Shown here: in pieces, positions 7,914-15,265 of the stretch
Position numbering within the stretch: position 1 is the first letter of the stretch
Layout of the letters: each line of letters opens with the position of its first letter
Assembly (NCBI GenBank): GCA_035762175.1
Contig: DASTPP010000016.1
Coordinates: forward strand, 1 to 26,738
Direction of reading: 5' to 3'
Length of the DNA: 26,738 nt
DNA from: DASTPP01 sp035762175
GTDB lineage: Bacteria > Myxococcota_A > Polyangia > Polyangiales > Polyangiaceae
Position numbers and translations under genes: made by a program
The notes under the pieces: model-generated
Seen by the model: the letters and a program-made list of their open reading frames with translations, nothing else
The model's database searches: none
Told to the model about the DNA's origin: nothing

Positions 7914-8438
7914 ATGAGCGACGAACCGAAGCCCCGCCGCCACCCGAACCTCGTCAACGCTTCGGAAGCGCCGAGCCACGTCTTCGCCAAGGGCGAGCGC
8001 TTCGCCTGCACCATCCGCGAGCTCGGGCGCGCGACGGGCGCGCGCGGCGTCGGCTGCAGCCTCTTCGAGGTGCCCCCGGGCCGCGCGGCCGCGCCCCTGC
8101 ACTACCACTGCAACAACGAAGAGTCGCTCTTCGTGCTCGAGGGCGAGGGGCTCCTGCGCGTCGGCGACGAGTCGCTGCGCGTCGGCCCCGGCGACTACGT
8201 CACCTTCGCCACCGGCCCCGAGCGCGCCCACCAGCTCGTCAACGCGGGCGAGGGGCCCCTGCGCTACCTTTGCCTCTCGACGATGGTGCCCGACGAGGTC
8301 GTCGGCTACCCCGAGGCCGGCAAGATCGCCGCCCTCGCCGTGCAGGCCTCCGACGATCGGGGCAAGAGCTGGCTCGCGTCGTGGTTCATGGCGAGCTCGG
8401 CCGTCGAGCCCCTCGAGGGCGACGACGCCGAGGGCTAG
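7914..8438 (+). CDS. Small cupin-domain protein
   Basis: The 174-residue product is a single-domain cupin. Motif 1 is present with metal ligands His63, His65 and a glutamate at 69/70 (PLHYHCNNEESLFVLEGEG). Motif 2 follows (GPGDYVTFATGPERAHQLVN) with His106. All ligands for a bound Fe, Mn, Zn or Ni ion are therefore in place. Such proteins include dioxygenases, isomerases and sugar-binding regulators, and the sequence alone does not decide which. Cytoplasmic, with no signal peptide. It follows the TPR-like gene on the same strand after 85 nt that hold a strong hairpin, so it may have its own promoter. It ends in a hairpin shared with the convergent reductase gene. Confidence 0.88.
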   Translation: MSDEPKPRRHPNLVNASEAPSHVFAKGERFACTIRELGRATGARGVGCSLFEVPPGRAAAPLHYHCNNEESLFVLEGEGLLRVGDESLRVGPGDYVTFATGPERAHQLVNAGEGPLRYLCLSTMVPDEVVGYPEAGKIAALAVQASDDRGKSWLASWFMASSAVEPLEGDDAEG

Positions 8439-8483
8439 CGCGCCCGCCGGCCCCGCCGTGGCGGCCCTCGTTTCGAGCCATTT

Positions 8484-8520
8484 CTAGCGCGCCGACCGGG
8501 TCGGACGGTCGGCGCGCTAG
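8484..8520. terminator. Bidirectional terminator hairpin overlapping a stop codon
   Basis: CTAGCGCGCCGACC (8484-8497) is perfectly complementary to 8507-8520, a 14-bp stem with a 9-nt loop between the convergent cupin and reductase genes. The stem contains the TAG stop codon of the minus-strand gene (8517-8519). On the minus strand the stem is followed by AAATGG rather than a U-tract. Confidence 0.75.
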
Positions 8521-9155
8521 GCGCTGGCCTTGACGCCCAGGGCCTTCGCGACCTCGGCCTCGCCGAGGTTGCTGTTCCACACGGCGGTGCCGACGTCGAA
8601 GCGCTTGGCCGCCTCGAGCGGCCCGACCACGACCGGCGCGAAGCCCGCGTCGCGCACGAGCCCCGCGGCCACCCGCAGCGCCGCCTCGTCGTCGGACGCG
8701 AGCGGCACGCCGACGCGCTCGCCCGCCCGGTGCGCCTCGCTCTCGAGCGCCTTGAAGTACACCGTGTTGAACGCCTTGACCACGCGCGCGCCCGGCAGCC
8801 GCGCCGCCGTGTACACGCCCGAGCCCCGGCGCCCCGCCATGACCTCGCGCGCGATCGCCCCGTCGCGCGCGGGGAAGGGGTTGCCCGCGTCGAGCACCAC
8901 CTTGCCCTCGGCGAGCGGCGCGATCCGCGCGCCGAGCTCGGGCAGCGCCCCGAAGGGCACGCCCAAGAAGATGGCCTCGGCGAAGCCCGCGGCCTCCTCG
9001 ACCGAGCCCGCCTGCCCCCTCGGCCCCACCCGCTCGACGAGCGGCGCGAGCTTGTCGGGGTGCCGCGAGCTGAAACAGACTTCGTGGCCCGCCCGCGCCC
9101 AGAGCATGCCCAGGGTCGAGCCCATCATGCCCGAGCCGATGATGCCGATCCGCAT
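8517..9155 (-). CDS. NADP-binding, F420-dependent-reductase-like oxidoreductase
   Basis: The 212-residue product starts with a Rossmann fold, MRIGIIGSGMMG (GxGxxG at 7-12), then SSRHPDKL (29-36) at the end of strand 2, where an Arg after Ser suggests preference for NADP's phosphate. LDAGNPFPARDG (89-99) and VVKAFNT are typical of the 'NADP oxidoreductase, coenzyme F420-dependent' family (Pfam F420_oxidored), which also includes ProC-like and ferric-reductase-like members. Length fits the single-domain family. Many bacterial members act on unknown substrates and do not use F420, so a true F420 link is not claimed. The gene is monocistronic, convergent with the cupin gene, with a possibly leaderless start. 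Confidence 0.85.
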   Translation of the reverse strand: MRIGIIGSGMMGSTLGMLWARAGHEVCFSSRHPDKLAPLVERVGPRGQAGSVEEAAGFAEAIFLGVPFGALPELGARIAPLAEGKVVLDAGNPFPARDGAIAREVMAGRRGSGVYTAARLPGARVVKAFNTVYFKALESEAHRAGERVGVPLASDDEAALRVAAGLVRDAGFAPVVVGPLEAAKRFDVGTAVWNSNLGEAEVAKALGVKASA

Positions 9156-9161
9156 GGCCTG

Positions 9162-9167
9162 ACTATA
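9162..9167 (-). promoter_or_regulatory. Candidate -10 box for a leaderless transcript
   Basis: The minus strand reads TATAGT at 9162-9167 (5 of 6 matches to TATAAT), ending 6 nt before the ATG at 9155. Transcription would start at about the A of the ATG. There is no Shine-Dalgarno sequence between and no clear -35 box. In a region this GC-rich the AT cluster stands out. Confidence 0.35.
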
Positions 9168-9395
9168 GGCGCCCCCGCGGCGCGCGTCGCGCCCCGCCTC
9201 GCGCCGTCCGCGCCCCGCGCCGCGCGGCCGGCGCCGGCGTCGGGGCCGGTGCGGGCGGCGGGGCGGGCGGCGGGCTCGTCACGGGCGCCCGGACGCGCCG
9301 GCGACGCCGGGCTCAGCCCCGAGCCGCCAGGGCCGCCGCCCGCCGCCTCGGCGGGGCCCGGCCGGGCGCTCGACGTCGGGCCGCTCCCGGCCTTC

Positions 9396-9484
9396 GGGCG
9401 CCGAACGGCGGCCGGGGCCCCCGCATCGGCGAGCTTCGCCCCCTGCCCTCTGCCCGCCTCGGGGCGCCGAACGGCGGCCGGGGC
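9396..9484. repeat. Pair of 23-bp direct repeats in an upstream region
   Basis: The sequence GGGCGCCGAACGGCGG plus CCGGGGC occurs at 9396-9418 and again, identically, at 9462-9484, offset by 66 bp. A related GCCTTCG or GCCTCGG precedes each copy. Both lie in the 390-bp gap between the divergent reductase and TerB-like genes, 60-150 bp before the latter's start. They may be operator-like binding sites or a local duplication. The rest of the gap is G/C-rich without recognisable genes. Confidence 0.7.
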
Positions 9485-9545
9485 GGCGGGGGGCCGGGGG
9501 CGTCGGCCTCGTCAGCGAGCCGGCGCGCTGGTACGAGTGGTGGTT

Positions 9546-10847
9546 ATGCCTGTCGCGTATTGCTCCGGCCGCGAGCCTTGCGACCGTCTCATTTCCATCT
9601 CGGCCGTGCCGGGGGGCAACCCGGCGGCGAACGCCGAGCCCGAGGTGTACGCCGTCGAATGGACGCTCTGCAGCGCCTGCGGCGCGTACACCTGCGACCG
9701 CTGCCTGAGAAAGCAATGGGCGCGCTGCCGCTGCGGCGCGCCCGCGCGGCTCCTGAGCGAGCCGGAGCGCATTCAGATCGCCAAGGCGGGCCCGCGCCCC
9801 GCCCCCGCCGGCCAGGCCGCGCCCCCGCCCACGCCCGCCGTCGTGCCCCGCATCGTCACGCCGCCGCCGGCGGGCGAGGCGGTGCCGATCGGGCCGATGC
9901 TCGAGGGCGTCGAGCAGCAGATCGAGGCCGACCTCGCGCTCGGCCGCCACGAGAAGGTGCGCGCGCTCTGCGGCCTCGCCGCCACGATCGTGGCGACGCA
10001 GGGCCAGAACGCGCCGGCCGACGAGCTGCCCTGGCTCGTCGGCTTCGGCGAGAACTTCTACCGCTGGGGCCACGTCGACGAGGGGCACCGGTACTGGGCG
10101 TCCCTGCACGAGCTCATGAAGAAGCACCGGCGCGACGCGTCCGAAGAGGGGGCGGTCGCGCTGGCGAGCGCGCTGGCCTTCCAGGTGATGACGGGCGAGC
10201 TCGCGCCCTCGTCGCCGACCGCGCCCGCCGTGCTCGCCCTGGTGGCCAAGACGCTGGGGCCCGGCCACGTGCTCACGCGCGAGGTGCAGTCGCGGCTCGG
10301 GGCGACGCCCCCGTCGCCCTCGTCGCGGCGGGCCGCCGCGCCCCCGCCGCTGCCGCCCGCGACGCCCGCGACCCCGCGCCCGCGCCCCCCGGGCGTCGGC
10401 GCGCTGGCCGCCAAGGGCCGCCCGCGGGCCTCGACGATCATGCTGAACAACCTGCCCCCGGCGGCCCCGCCGGTCGCGCCCTCGGTCGCGAACTACGACG
10501 AGCCGACGCGCCTGGCGCTCTGGGTGACGCTCGCCTTCCTCGACATCGCCTCGGCCGACGGGCGGGTGGCCGACCAAGAGTTTCAGGCCTGGCAGGCGAT
10601 CATGGCCAAGATGGGCCTGCCCGACCTCTGGGCGCGCTTCGGCCAGCAGAACCTCTACCGCATGCTGAACGACGGCCTGCTCTACGACCTGTCGACCGAG
10701 TTCGCCTGGCTGTCGAACGACGAGAGAAACCGCCTGACGACCGTGCTCGTCGACTTCATGATGGCCGACGGGCGCGCCGAGCCCGCCGAGCTCGAGGCCG
10801 TCAAGCGAATCGCCAAGTGGCTCGGCGTCAAGGTCGCCTTCCGGTGA
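9546..10847 (+). CDS. Cysteine-cluster protein with C-terminal TerB-like domain
   Basis: The product has 433 residues from the ATG at 9546, which is preceded by a GAGTGGTGG stretch that can serve as ribosome site. The N-terminus has eight cysteines (C6, C12, C42, C45, C50, C53, C61, C63), the core being CSACGAYTCDRCLRKQWARC, a likely zinc-binding treble-clef or B-box-like module. Residues ~116-250 form a helical region of unknown type. A Pro/Ala-rich linker (about 252-318) leads to a C-terminal domain (321-430) with two copies of the ADGR motif (337-340 and 407-410, LAFLDIASADGRVADQEF and VDFMMADGRAEPAELEAVKR). That duplicated acidic helix pattern is typical of TerB/TerB-like domains, implicated in metal or membrane-stress responses. 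No membrane segments. The cellular role is unknown. Confidence 0.75.
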   Translation: MPVAYCSGREPCDRLISISAVPGGNPAANAEPEVYAVEWTLCSACGAYTCDRCLRKQWARCRCGAPARLLSEPERIQIAKAGPRPAPAGQAAPPPTPAVVPRIVTPPPAGEAVPIGPMLEGVEQQIEADLALGRHEKVRALCGLAATIVATQGQNAPADELPWLVGFGENFYRWGHVDEGHRYWASLHELMKKHRRDASEEGAVALASALAFQVMTGELAPSSPTAPAVLALVAKTLGPGHVLTREVQSRLGATPPSPSSRRAAAPPPLPPATPATPRPRPPGVGALAAKGRPRASTIMLNNLPPAAPPVAPSVANYDEPTRLALWVTLAFLDIASADGRVADQEFQAWQAIMAKMGLPDLWARFGQQNLYRMLNDGLLYDLSTEFAWLSNDERNRLTTVLVDFMMADGRAEPAELEAVKRIAKWLGVKVAFR

Positions 10848-11071
10848 GGCGAGCCCCCCGGCGCGAGCCCGCGCCGCCCGCGCCGCGGCCGCGCCCGCCG
10901 CGGCTCGAATTCGATACCCAGTACGATACGAGATAGCGCGCCGGGCAATAAAAATAGCGCCCCCGGAAGGCGACCGAAACGCCCCCGGCCCCTCGCGGCA
11001 GCAAGCCGCGCCCGCTGACTCCTGACCTCATCAAGGAGGCGTGGTCGTACATTCACCCCGAGCCATAACGA
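10848..11071. other. Intergenic stretch before the hairpin array
   Basis: This 224-base part of the convergent gap contains a locally AT-richer patch (about 10906-10960, with GATACCCAGTACGATACGAG and AATAAAAATAG). It also has a small perfect hairpin CGCGGC-AGCAA-GCCGCG (10994-11010) and an isolated AAGGAGG (11033-11039) placed only 1 nt before a GTG. No credible gene follows. I see nothing else that can be named. Confidence 0.4.
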
Positions 11072-11266
11072 CCCCCATCCGGGGATGGGTCAGGGCGACC
11101 TGCAAGTCGCCTCCGACCCATCCCCGGATGGGTCGAGGCGACCTGCGAGGGGCCTCGGACCCATCCTTGGATGGGTCGAGGCGACCTGCGAGGGGCCTCG
11201 GACCCATCCGGGGATGGGGAGAGGGCGACTCGCGGGGCGCCTCAGGCCCATCCGAGGATGGGGTGA
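11072..11266. repeat. Tandem hairpin array, 43-bp period, five units
   Basis: The palindrome CCCATCC-NN-GGATGGG occurs five times, starting at 11074, 11117, 11160, 11203 and 11247 (steps 43, 43, 43, 44). The 7-bp arms are perfectly conserved while the two loop bases vary (GG, CC, TT, GG, GA). The ~27-bp spacers are hairpins as well: GGCGAC/GTCGCC in spacer 1, CGAGGC/GCCTCG in the identical spacers 2 and 3, and a bulged version in spacer 4. The period is not a multiple of three, which argues against a protein repeat. It lies in the convergent gap just left of a nested inverted-repeat element. Confidence 0.92.
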
Positions 11267-11307
11267 GGTACCAACCGTGCTTGATGCGGCCGGGAACGCG
11301 GCCCGGG

Positions 11308-11512
11308 GCGCGCCGCCCAGGTTGAAACCTGGGCTCCGCAAGCACCGCGCGAACGGCGCGCCAAGCCCGGCGCTCCGGCCGGGCTCCCTCGGGCGGCGCG
11401 GCAGGGGTCGCGCGAGCCTCGCCCCGACGCGCAGAGCCCGGCCTTTGCGCCAGGCTTTGCTCTCCGTCCGAAGGGTGCTGGCGGAGCCCAGGTTTCAACC
11501 TGGGCGGCGCGC
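11308..11512. repeat. Nested inverted-repeat element, copy 2 (divergent subtype)
   Basis: Two perfectly complementary 32-bp terminal repeats (11308-11339 and 11481-11512) each contain a palindrome: CCCAGGTT-GA-AACCTGGG on the left and CCCAGGTT-TC-AACCTGGG on the right. Inner hairpins follow at 11364-11385 (AGCCCGGC/GCCGGGCT) and 11435-11456 (AGCCCGGC/GCCAGGCT, one mismatch), then the shared GGCTTTGCTCTCCG motif (11453-11466). The outer stem sequence differs completely from copies 1 and 3 (CCCAGGTT instead of CCCCGGACT) while the architecture is the same. The element ends 4 bp before the stop codon of the minus-strand membrane-protein gene. Confidence 0.88.
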
Positions 11513-11516
11513 TCGG

Positions 11517-13097
11517 CTACCGCGCCGCCGCCTCGCCCCCGAGCGCCGTCGTGTCGAGCGCCGCCCAGCGCCCCGCCCGCCGCACGACGCGCACCCGCCC
11601 CGCTTCGTCGCCGAAGAGGCGCGCCAGCAGCGCCTCGTCGGCCTCGCCTTCGTTCGCCGCCCGCACCACCACCCAGGGGAAGTGCCGCGCGAGCGCGCTC
11701 TTCGGATCGTACTGCCGGGCGTCGTGCTCCCACGACGGCGAGGGCTGCGGCGGCGGCCGGCGCCCCGGCCGGTACACCACGGGGAAGCCCATCCAGCGGG
11801 CGAAGCCGAAGCCGTCGTCGAGCCCGCCGCGCGCGACGGCGAGCGCGGCCGCGTGCGTGAGCGTCGGCATGCGCACCGCCCGCGTGCGCGGCTCTTCGAT
11901 GACGCCGACCGAGCGCACCGCCGGCGGCAGGGCGCCGACGACCTCGTCGAGCCCGCCGAGCTCGCGCGTGTAGAGCGCGAGGTGCAGCGCCGTCGAGGCG
12001 CCCGCGGCCGCGGCGAGCCCGCGCGCGATCCGCGGGGCGAGCCGCTCGTCGCGCTCGCGGGGCGGCCAGGCCAAGAGCGCCGAGAGCAAGACCCACTGCG
12101 CGAGGCGCTGGTAGATGAGGTGCGTGTTGAAGACGACCGCCGGCAGCGCGAGGTAGACGGCGAGCGTCAGCGCGAAGGGCGCGACGAGGGTGGGCGGCCG
12201 CGCGCCCCGGCCGCCGGCCCGCGCGGGCGCCCCCCGGCCCGCGAGCGCGAGCCAGGCGACGAGCGCGATCGCGGCCCAGGCGAGCAGGTTGTCGAGGTAC
12301 GAGCCGAAGAGGCCCGCGCAGAGCGAGGCGAAGAGGTAGAGCTTCGGCAAGAGGGCGGCCCCCGCCTCGGCCGCGGGCAAGGGGGGCGTGGTGTACGAGC
12401 CCGCGTCGCTCGCGAGGTGGCGCGCGACGACCCAGAGATCGTAGGCGCCGCCGAGCGAGAGGGGCGCGAGCGCGAGGGCGGCGCGCAGCGGCCGCGCGCG
12501 CGGGGGCAGGGCGCCGGCGCGCAGCGACCACTCGAGGGCCGAGGCCGCGGCGACCAGCCCGAAGAGCGCCATGGCCATCACGTGCGTCAGCCCGAGCGCG
12601 GCCGAGAGCAGGGCGAGCCAGAGGGCCCTTGCGGCGCGCGGCGCGGCGAGCTGCTCGAGCACGAGCGCGAGGCCCAGCCAGGCGAGCGCGGTGCCGAGGC
12701 AGAAGTTGATGAGGCCCCAGCCGAAGCTGAAGCCGAGCAGGGCCGGCACCGCCAGCAGGGCCCGCCAGGCCGGCAGCCCGAGCGCCCGCAACGTCAGGGC
12801 GAGGCCCGCGAGCAGCAGGGGGGGGTACGCGGCGACGAGCAGGCGGGCGCCGAGCTCGACGGGCACGAGGCGCGCGCCGAGCGCGAGCAAAAGGTGCAGG
12901 CCCGCGTTGTGGGTGGCGGGGTTCGTGGCGAAGGCCTCGAGCGTCGCGGGGTCGGCGTCCCAGAGGCGGCGCAGCACGGCGCCGAGCGCGATGTGCTGGG
13001 GCAGATCGATGCAGGGCGGGTGCGGCGTCAGCGCGAGCGCGAGGGCGTAGCCGAGCCCCGTCGCGCCGAGCCAGCGGAGCGCGCTCCGGTCGGGCAC
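11517..13097 (-). CDS. Polytopic integral membrane protein of unknown function (GT-C-like)
   Basis: The 526-residue product begins at a GTG (13097), 12 nt after the MlaD gene's stop, so it is the last gene of the five-gene operon. About ten hydrophobic segments cover residues 10-375. The first loop after TM1 holds PPCIDLPQHIALGAVLRRL with Asp31 and His35, in the position where GT-C glycosyltransferases have catalytic acidic residues; this is only suggestive. The last ~150 residues are soluble (VGVIEEPRTRAVRMPTLTHA and WEHDARQYDPKSALARHFPW) and probably extracytoplasmic. There is no MlaE signature, so I do not propose it as the missing Mla permease. The stop codon abuts a nested inverted-repeat element. 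Confidence 0.72.
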   Translation of the reverse strand: MPDRSALRWLGATGLGYALALALTPHPPCIDLPQHIALGAVLRRLWDADPATLEAFATNPATHNAGLHLLLALGARLVPVELGARLLVAAYPPLLLAGLALTLRALGLPAWRALLAVPALLGFSFGWGLINFCLGTALAWLGLALVLEQLAAPRAARALWLALLSAALGLTHVMAMALFGLVAAASALEWSLRAGALPPRARPLRAALALAPLSLGGAYDLWVVARHLASDAGSYTTPPLPAAEAGAALLPKLYLFASLCAGLFGSYLDNLLAWAAIALVAWLALAGRGAPARAGGRGARPPTLVAPFALTLAVYLALPAVVFNTHLIYQRLAQWVLLSALLAWPPRERDERLAPRIARGLAAAAGASTALHLALYTRELGGLDEVVGALPPAVRSVGVIEEPRTRAVRMPTLTHAAALAVARGGLDDGFGFARWMGFPVVYRPGRRPPPQPSPSWEHDARQYDPKSALARHFPWVVVRAANEGEADEALLARLFGDEAGRVRVVRRAGRWAALDTTALGGEAAAR

Positions 13098-13109
13098 GGC
13101 GCGGCCCGC

Positions 13110-14300
13110 TCAGCGCGGGGGGGGCAGCGTCGGGGCGGCGCCGGCGGGGGCGGCGGCGGGCGCGGGCGTGAGCGGCGGGCTCGCGCGGCCGGCGGGGCCG
13201 TCGCCGACGGTGACCGAGGGCTTCTTCTCGTCTTGCTTGATCGAGTAGCGGACGAGGGCGCGCAAGACGTCGTTGCGCTGCACGTTGCCGAGCACGGCCT
13301 TCATGTCTTCGTAGATCGAGGGGTCGACGAGCAGGCCGCCCAGCGTGCCCTTGCCCGCGCGCACGTCGGCCACGATGGCGCGCATGTCGGCGCTCATGGC
13401 GCCGAGGTTCGTCATGAGGTTCTGCTGGTTCGGGTCGCCGTAGAGCACGCCGTGGGCGATGCTCTGGTTCTCGCGCACGCCCTTGAGCGCGAGCGCGGCC
13501 TCGCCCGCGAAGTCGCCGAAGCGCTTGACGGTCTCGGTGCCCTGGGTGTCGTAGATGACGTCGTGGGCGAAGCCCGGGCCCTTCTCGACCCGGGCGACGA
13601 CGCCGTTGACCCCGTCGAGCGTCTCGTTGACCTTCTGCGCCGTCTTGTCGAAGCTGGCGACCGCGTGCGAGATGCGGTCGGCCTCGGCCGGGTCGCGCAG
13701 CAGGCGCCCGACGTAGCCCTGGCCCGCCGCCACGTCGTTCAAGATGACGCTGAGCGCGTGCAGCGAGCGCTGCACGTCGTCGCGCACCTTCTCGTCGGCC
13801 AGGACGGCGGTCGCCTTCTCGACGTTGGTCAAGATGGCGTCGGCCTTGCGCCCCATGTCGCCCACCTTGGCGAGCAGGGCCGAGTAGTCGGCCGCCTCTT
13901 CGCTCGGCACGATGCTGCCGGGCGGCAGCGCCGCGTGCCCGGGCGTGCCCGGCGAGACCTCGAGCATCTTGTCGCCGAGCAGGCCCTTGTTGCCGACCTT
14001 GGCGACCGAGTCGGTGCGGATGCGCGAGGCCTCGGCGCGCACCACCTCGAACGAGACGTAGAGCCGGTTGTCGTTCGGGTCGGCGCCGTGGCCGACGGCC
14101 TGGACGTAGCCGATGTCGACGCCCGAGAGGCGCACGGGCGCGCCGGGCTTCAGGCCCTGCACGTCGCCGAACGACGCCTTGTAGACGTACTTCGACTCGA
14201 AGAGCCGCCGCTCGTCGCCGATGAAGAAGACCACCGCCGCCGTCACGATCATGCCGGCGAACACGAACAGGCCCACCTTGACTTCGCGCTTCATGGCCAT
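13110..14300 (-). CDS. mlaD: MlaD/MCE-family substrate-binding protein of a lipid ABC transporter
   Basis: The 396-residue product has one N-terminal membrane anchor (about 8-27, REVKVGLFVFAGMIVTAAVV) followed by a typical MCE domain (about 38-116: KASFGDVQGLKPGAPVRLSG, VDIGYVQAV, NKGLLGDKMLEV). Then come ~220 residues of mostly helical sequence with repeated GxGxVGRLLxDP-like pieces (GQGYVGRLLRDPAEAD, GKGTLGGLLVDPSIYED) and a Pro/Ala-rich end. MCE proteins form hexameric rings that carry phospholipids between inner and outer membrane; the long helical part could form a tunnel (family knowledge). A second ATG two codons in (14294) sits at a better distance from the AGGGGGG upstream and may be the real start. 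It lies 14 nt after the ATPase gene. Confidence 0.93.
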   Translation of the reverse strand: MAMKREVKVGLFVFAGMIVTAAVVFFIGDERRLFESKYVYKASFGDVQGLKPGAPVRLSGVDIGYVQAVGHGADPNDNRLYVSFEVVRAEASRIRTDSVAKVGNKGLLGDKMLEVSPGTPGHAALPPGSIVPSEEAADYSALLAKVGDMGRKADAILTNVEKATAVLADEKVRDDVQRSLHALSVILNDVAAGQGYVGRLLRDPAEADRISHAVASFDKTAQKVNETLDGVNGVVARVEKGPGFAHDVIYDTQGTETVKRFGDFAGEAALALKGVRENQSIAHGVLYGDPNQQNLMTNLGAMSADMRAIVADVRAGKGTLGGLLVDPSIYEDMKAVLGNVQRNDVLRALVRYSIKQDEKKPSVTVGDGPAGRASPPLTPAPAAAPAGAAPTLPPPR

Positions 14301-14314
14301 AGGGCCCCCCTACT

Positions 14315-15265
14315 CTACCCTAAATCGCCCAAGAGCGACTCGACGCTCTCGGCCTCGGGCGCCCGCCCGTCGATGAAGTCTCGCACCCGGGGGTCGTTCG
14401 CCTTCTTGAAGGCCTCGTTTTTGTCCTGCAAGATGATGCGCCCCCGGTGCACCATCGCCAGCCGGTCGGCGATCTCGAAGGCGCTGCGCATGTCGTGCGT
14501 CACCACGATCGAGGTGATGTTCAGCGCCCGCTGCAGCCCGGTAATTAGCCGGTTGATGCGCGTCGTGTTGATGGGGTCGAGCCCCGTCGTCGGCTCGTCG
14601 TACAGCAAGACCTCGGGCTGCAGCGCGATCGCCCGCGCCAGCCCCACCCGCTTTCTCATGCCGCCCGACAAATCGGCCGGCCGCATGCCCTCGGTGCCCG
14701 GCAGCCCCACCAGCTCGAGCGCCCACGACACCCGCCGCCCGATGTCGGCCTTGCTCATGGTGCGAAAGTGGTGCTCGTTGAGGGCGTAGGCGACGTTGTC
14801 GTACACCGACAGGCTGTCGAAGAGCGCCGCCGACTGGAACAAGAAGGCGATGCGTTGGCGCACCTCGGCCAGCTTGTCTTCGCTCATGCCCACGACCTCT
14901 TCGCCGCGGAACTTCACCGAGCCCCGGTCGGGCGTCAAAAGCCCGATGAGGATCTTGAGCATCACGCTCTTGCCGACGCCCGAGCCGCCCAAGATGACGA
15001 GCGCCTCGCCCTCGTACACGTCGAGATCGAGCCCGGTATAGACGTGCTTGGGCCCGAACGACTTGTACACGTTCCGGAACGAGATGAGCGGGCGCTCTTT
15101 GCCCCAGGGCTCGACCCGCCCCTCGCGCCCGCCTTCTCGGCTGGGCGGGCCCTCGCGGCCCGCGCCCTCGCGGCTCGGCGTCCCCTCGCGACCGGGGCCG
15201 TCGCGCCCCGGCCCGTCGCGGCCGGCCCCGTCGCGGCCCCCGCCCCCGTTCGTCGGCTGGGCCAT
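14315..15265 (-). CDS. mlaF: MlaF-like ABC transporter ATPase
   Basis: The 316-residue ATPase has Walker A GGSGVGKS (93-100), Q-loop FLFQSAALFD (Gln144), signature LSGGM (199-203), Walker B VLLYDEP (219-225) and switch His257 in VVTHD. The wording around these (QSAALFDSLSVYDNVAYAL, LSGGMRKRVGLARAIALQPE, TTGLDPI) is that of the MlaF/Ttg2A group that powers phospholipid transport with MlaE and MlaD. The ATG at 15265 overlaps the previous gene's stop by one base (TGATG), implying coupled translation. Unusual is a ~50-residue N-terminal extension made of RDGPG/REGPPS repeats, absent from ordinary MlaF. The MlaD gene follows 14 nt later. No MlaE gene is seen here. Confidence 0.93.
   Translation of the reverse strand: MAQPTNGGGGRDGAGRDGPGRDGPGREGTPSREGAGREGPPSREGGREGRVEPWGKERPLISFRNVYKSFGPKHVYTGLDLDVYEGEALVILGGSGVGKSVMLKILIGLLTPDRGSVKFRGEEVVGMSEDKLAEVRQRIAFLFQSAALFDSLSVYDNVAYALNEHHFRTMSKADIGRRVSWALELVGLPGTEGMRPADLSGGMRKRVGLARAIALQPEVLLYDEPTTGLDPINTTRINRLITGLQRALNITSIVVTHDMRSAFEIADRLAMVHRGRIILQDKNEAFKKANDPRVRDFIDGRAPEAESVESLLGDLG

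Noticed and set aside
11072..11266. CRISPR array
   Set aside because: The repeated part is only a 16-bp palindrome, two of the four spacers are identical, all spacers are related to each other, and no cas gene is present.
11041..11325. Small gene starting at GTG 11041 after AAGGAGG
   Set aside because: The ribosome site is only 1 nt from the start, the frame runs through the 43-bp array (not a multiple of three) and the translation has no repeat periodicity or family resemblance.
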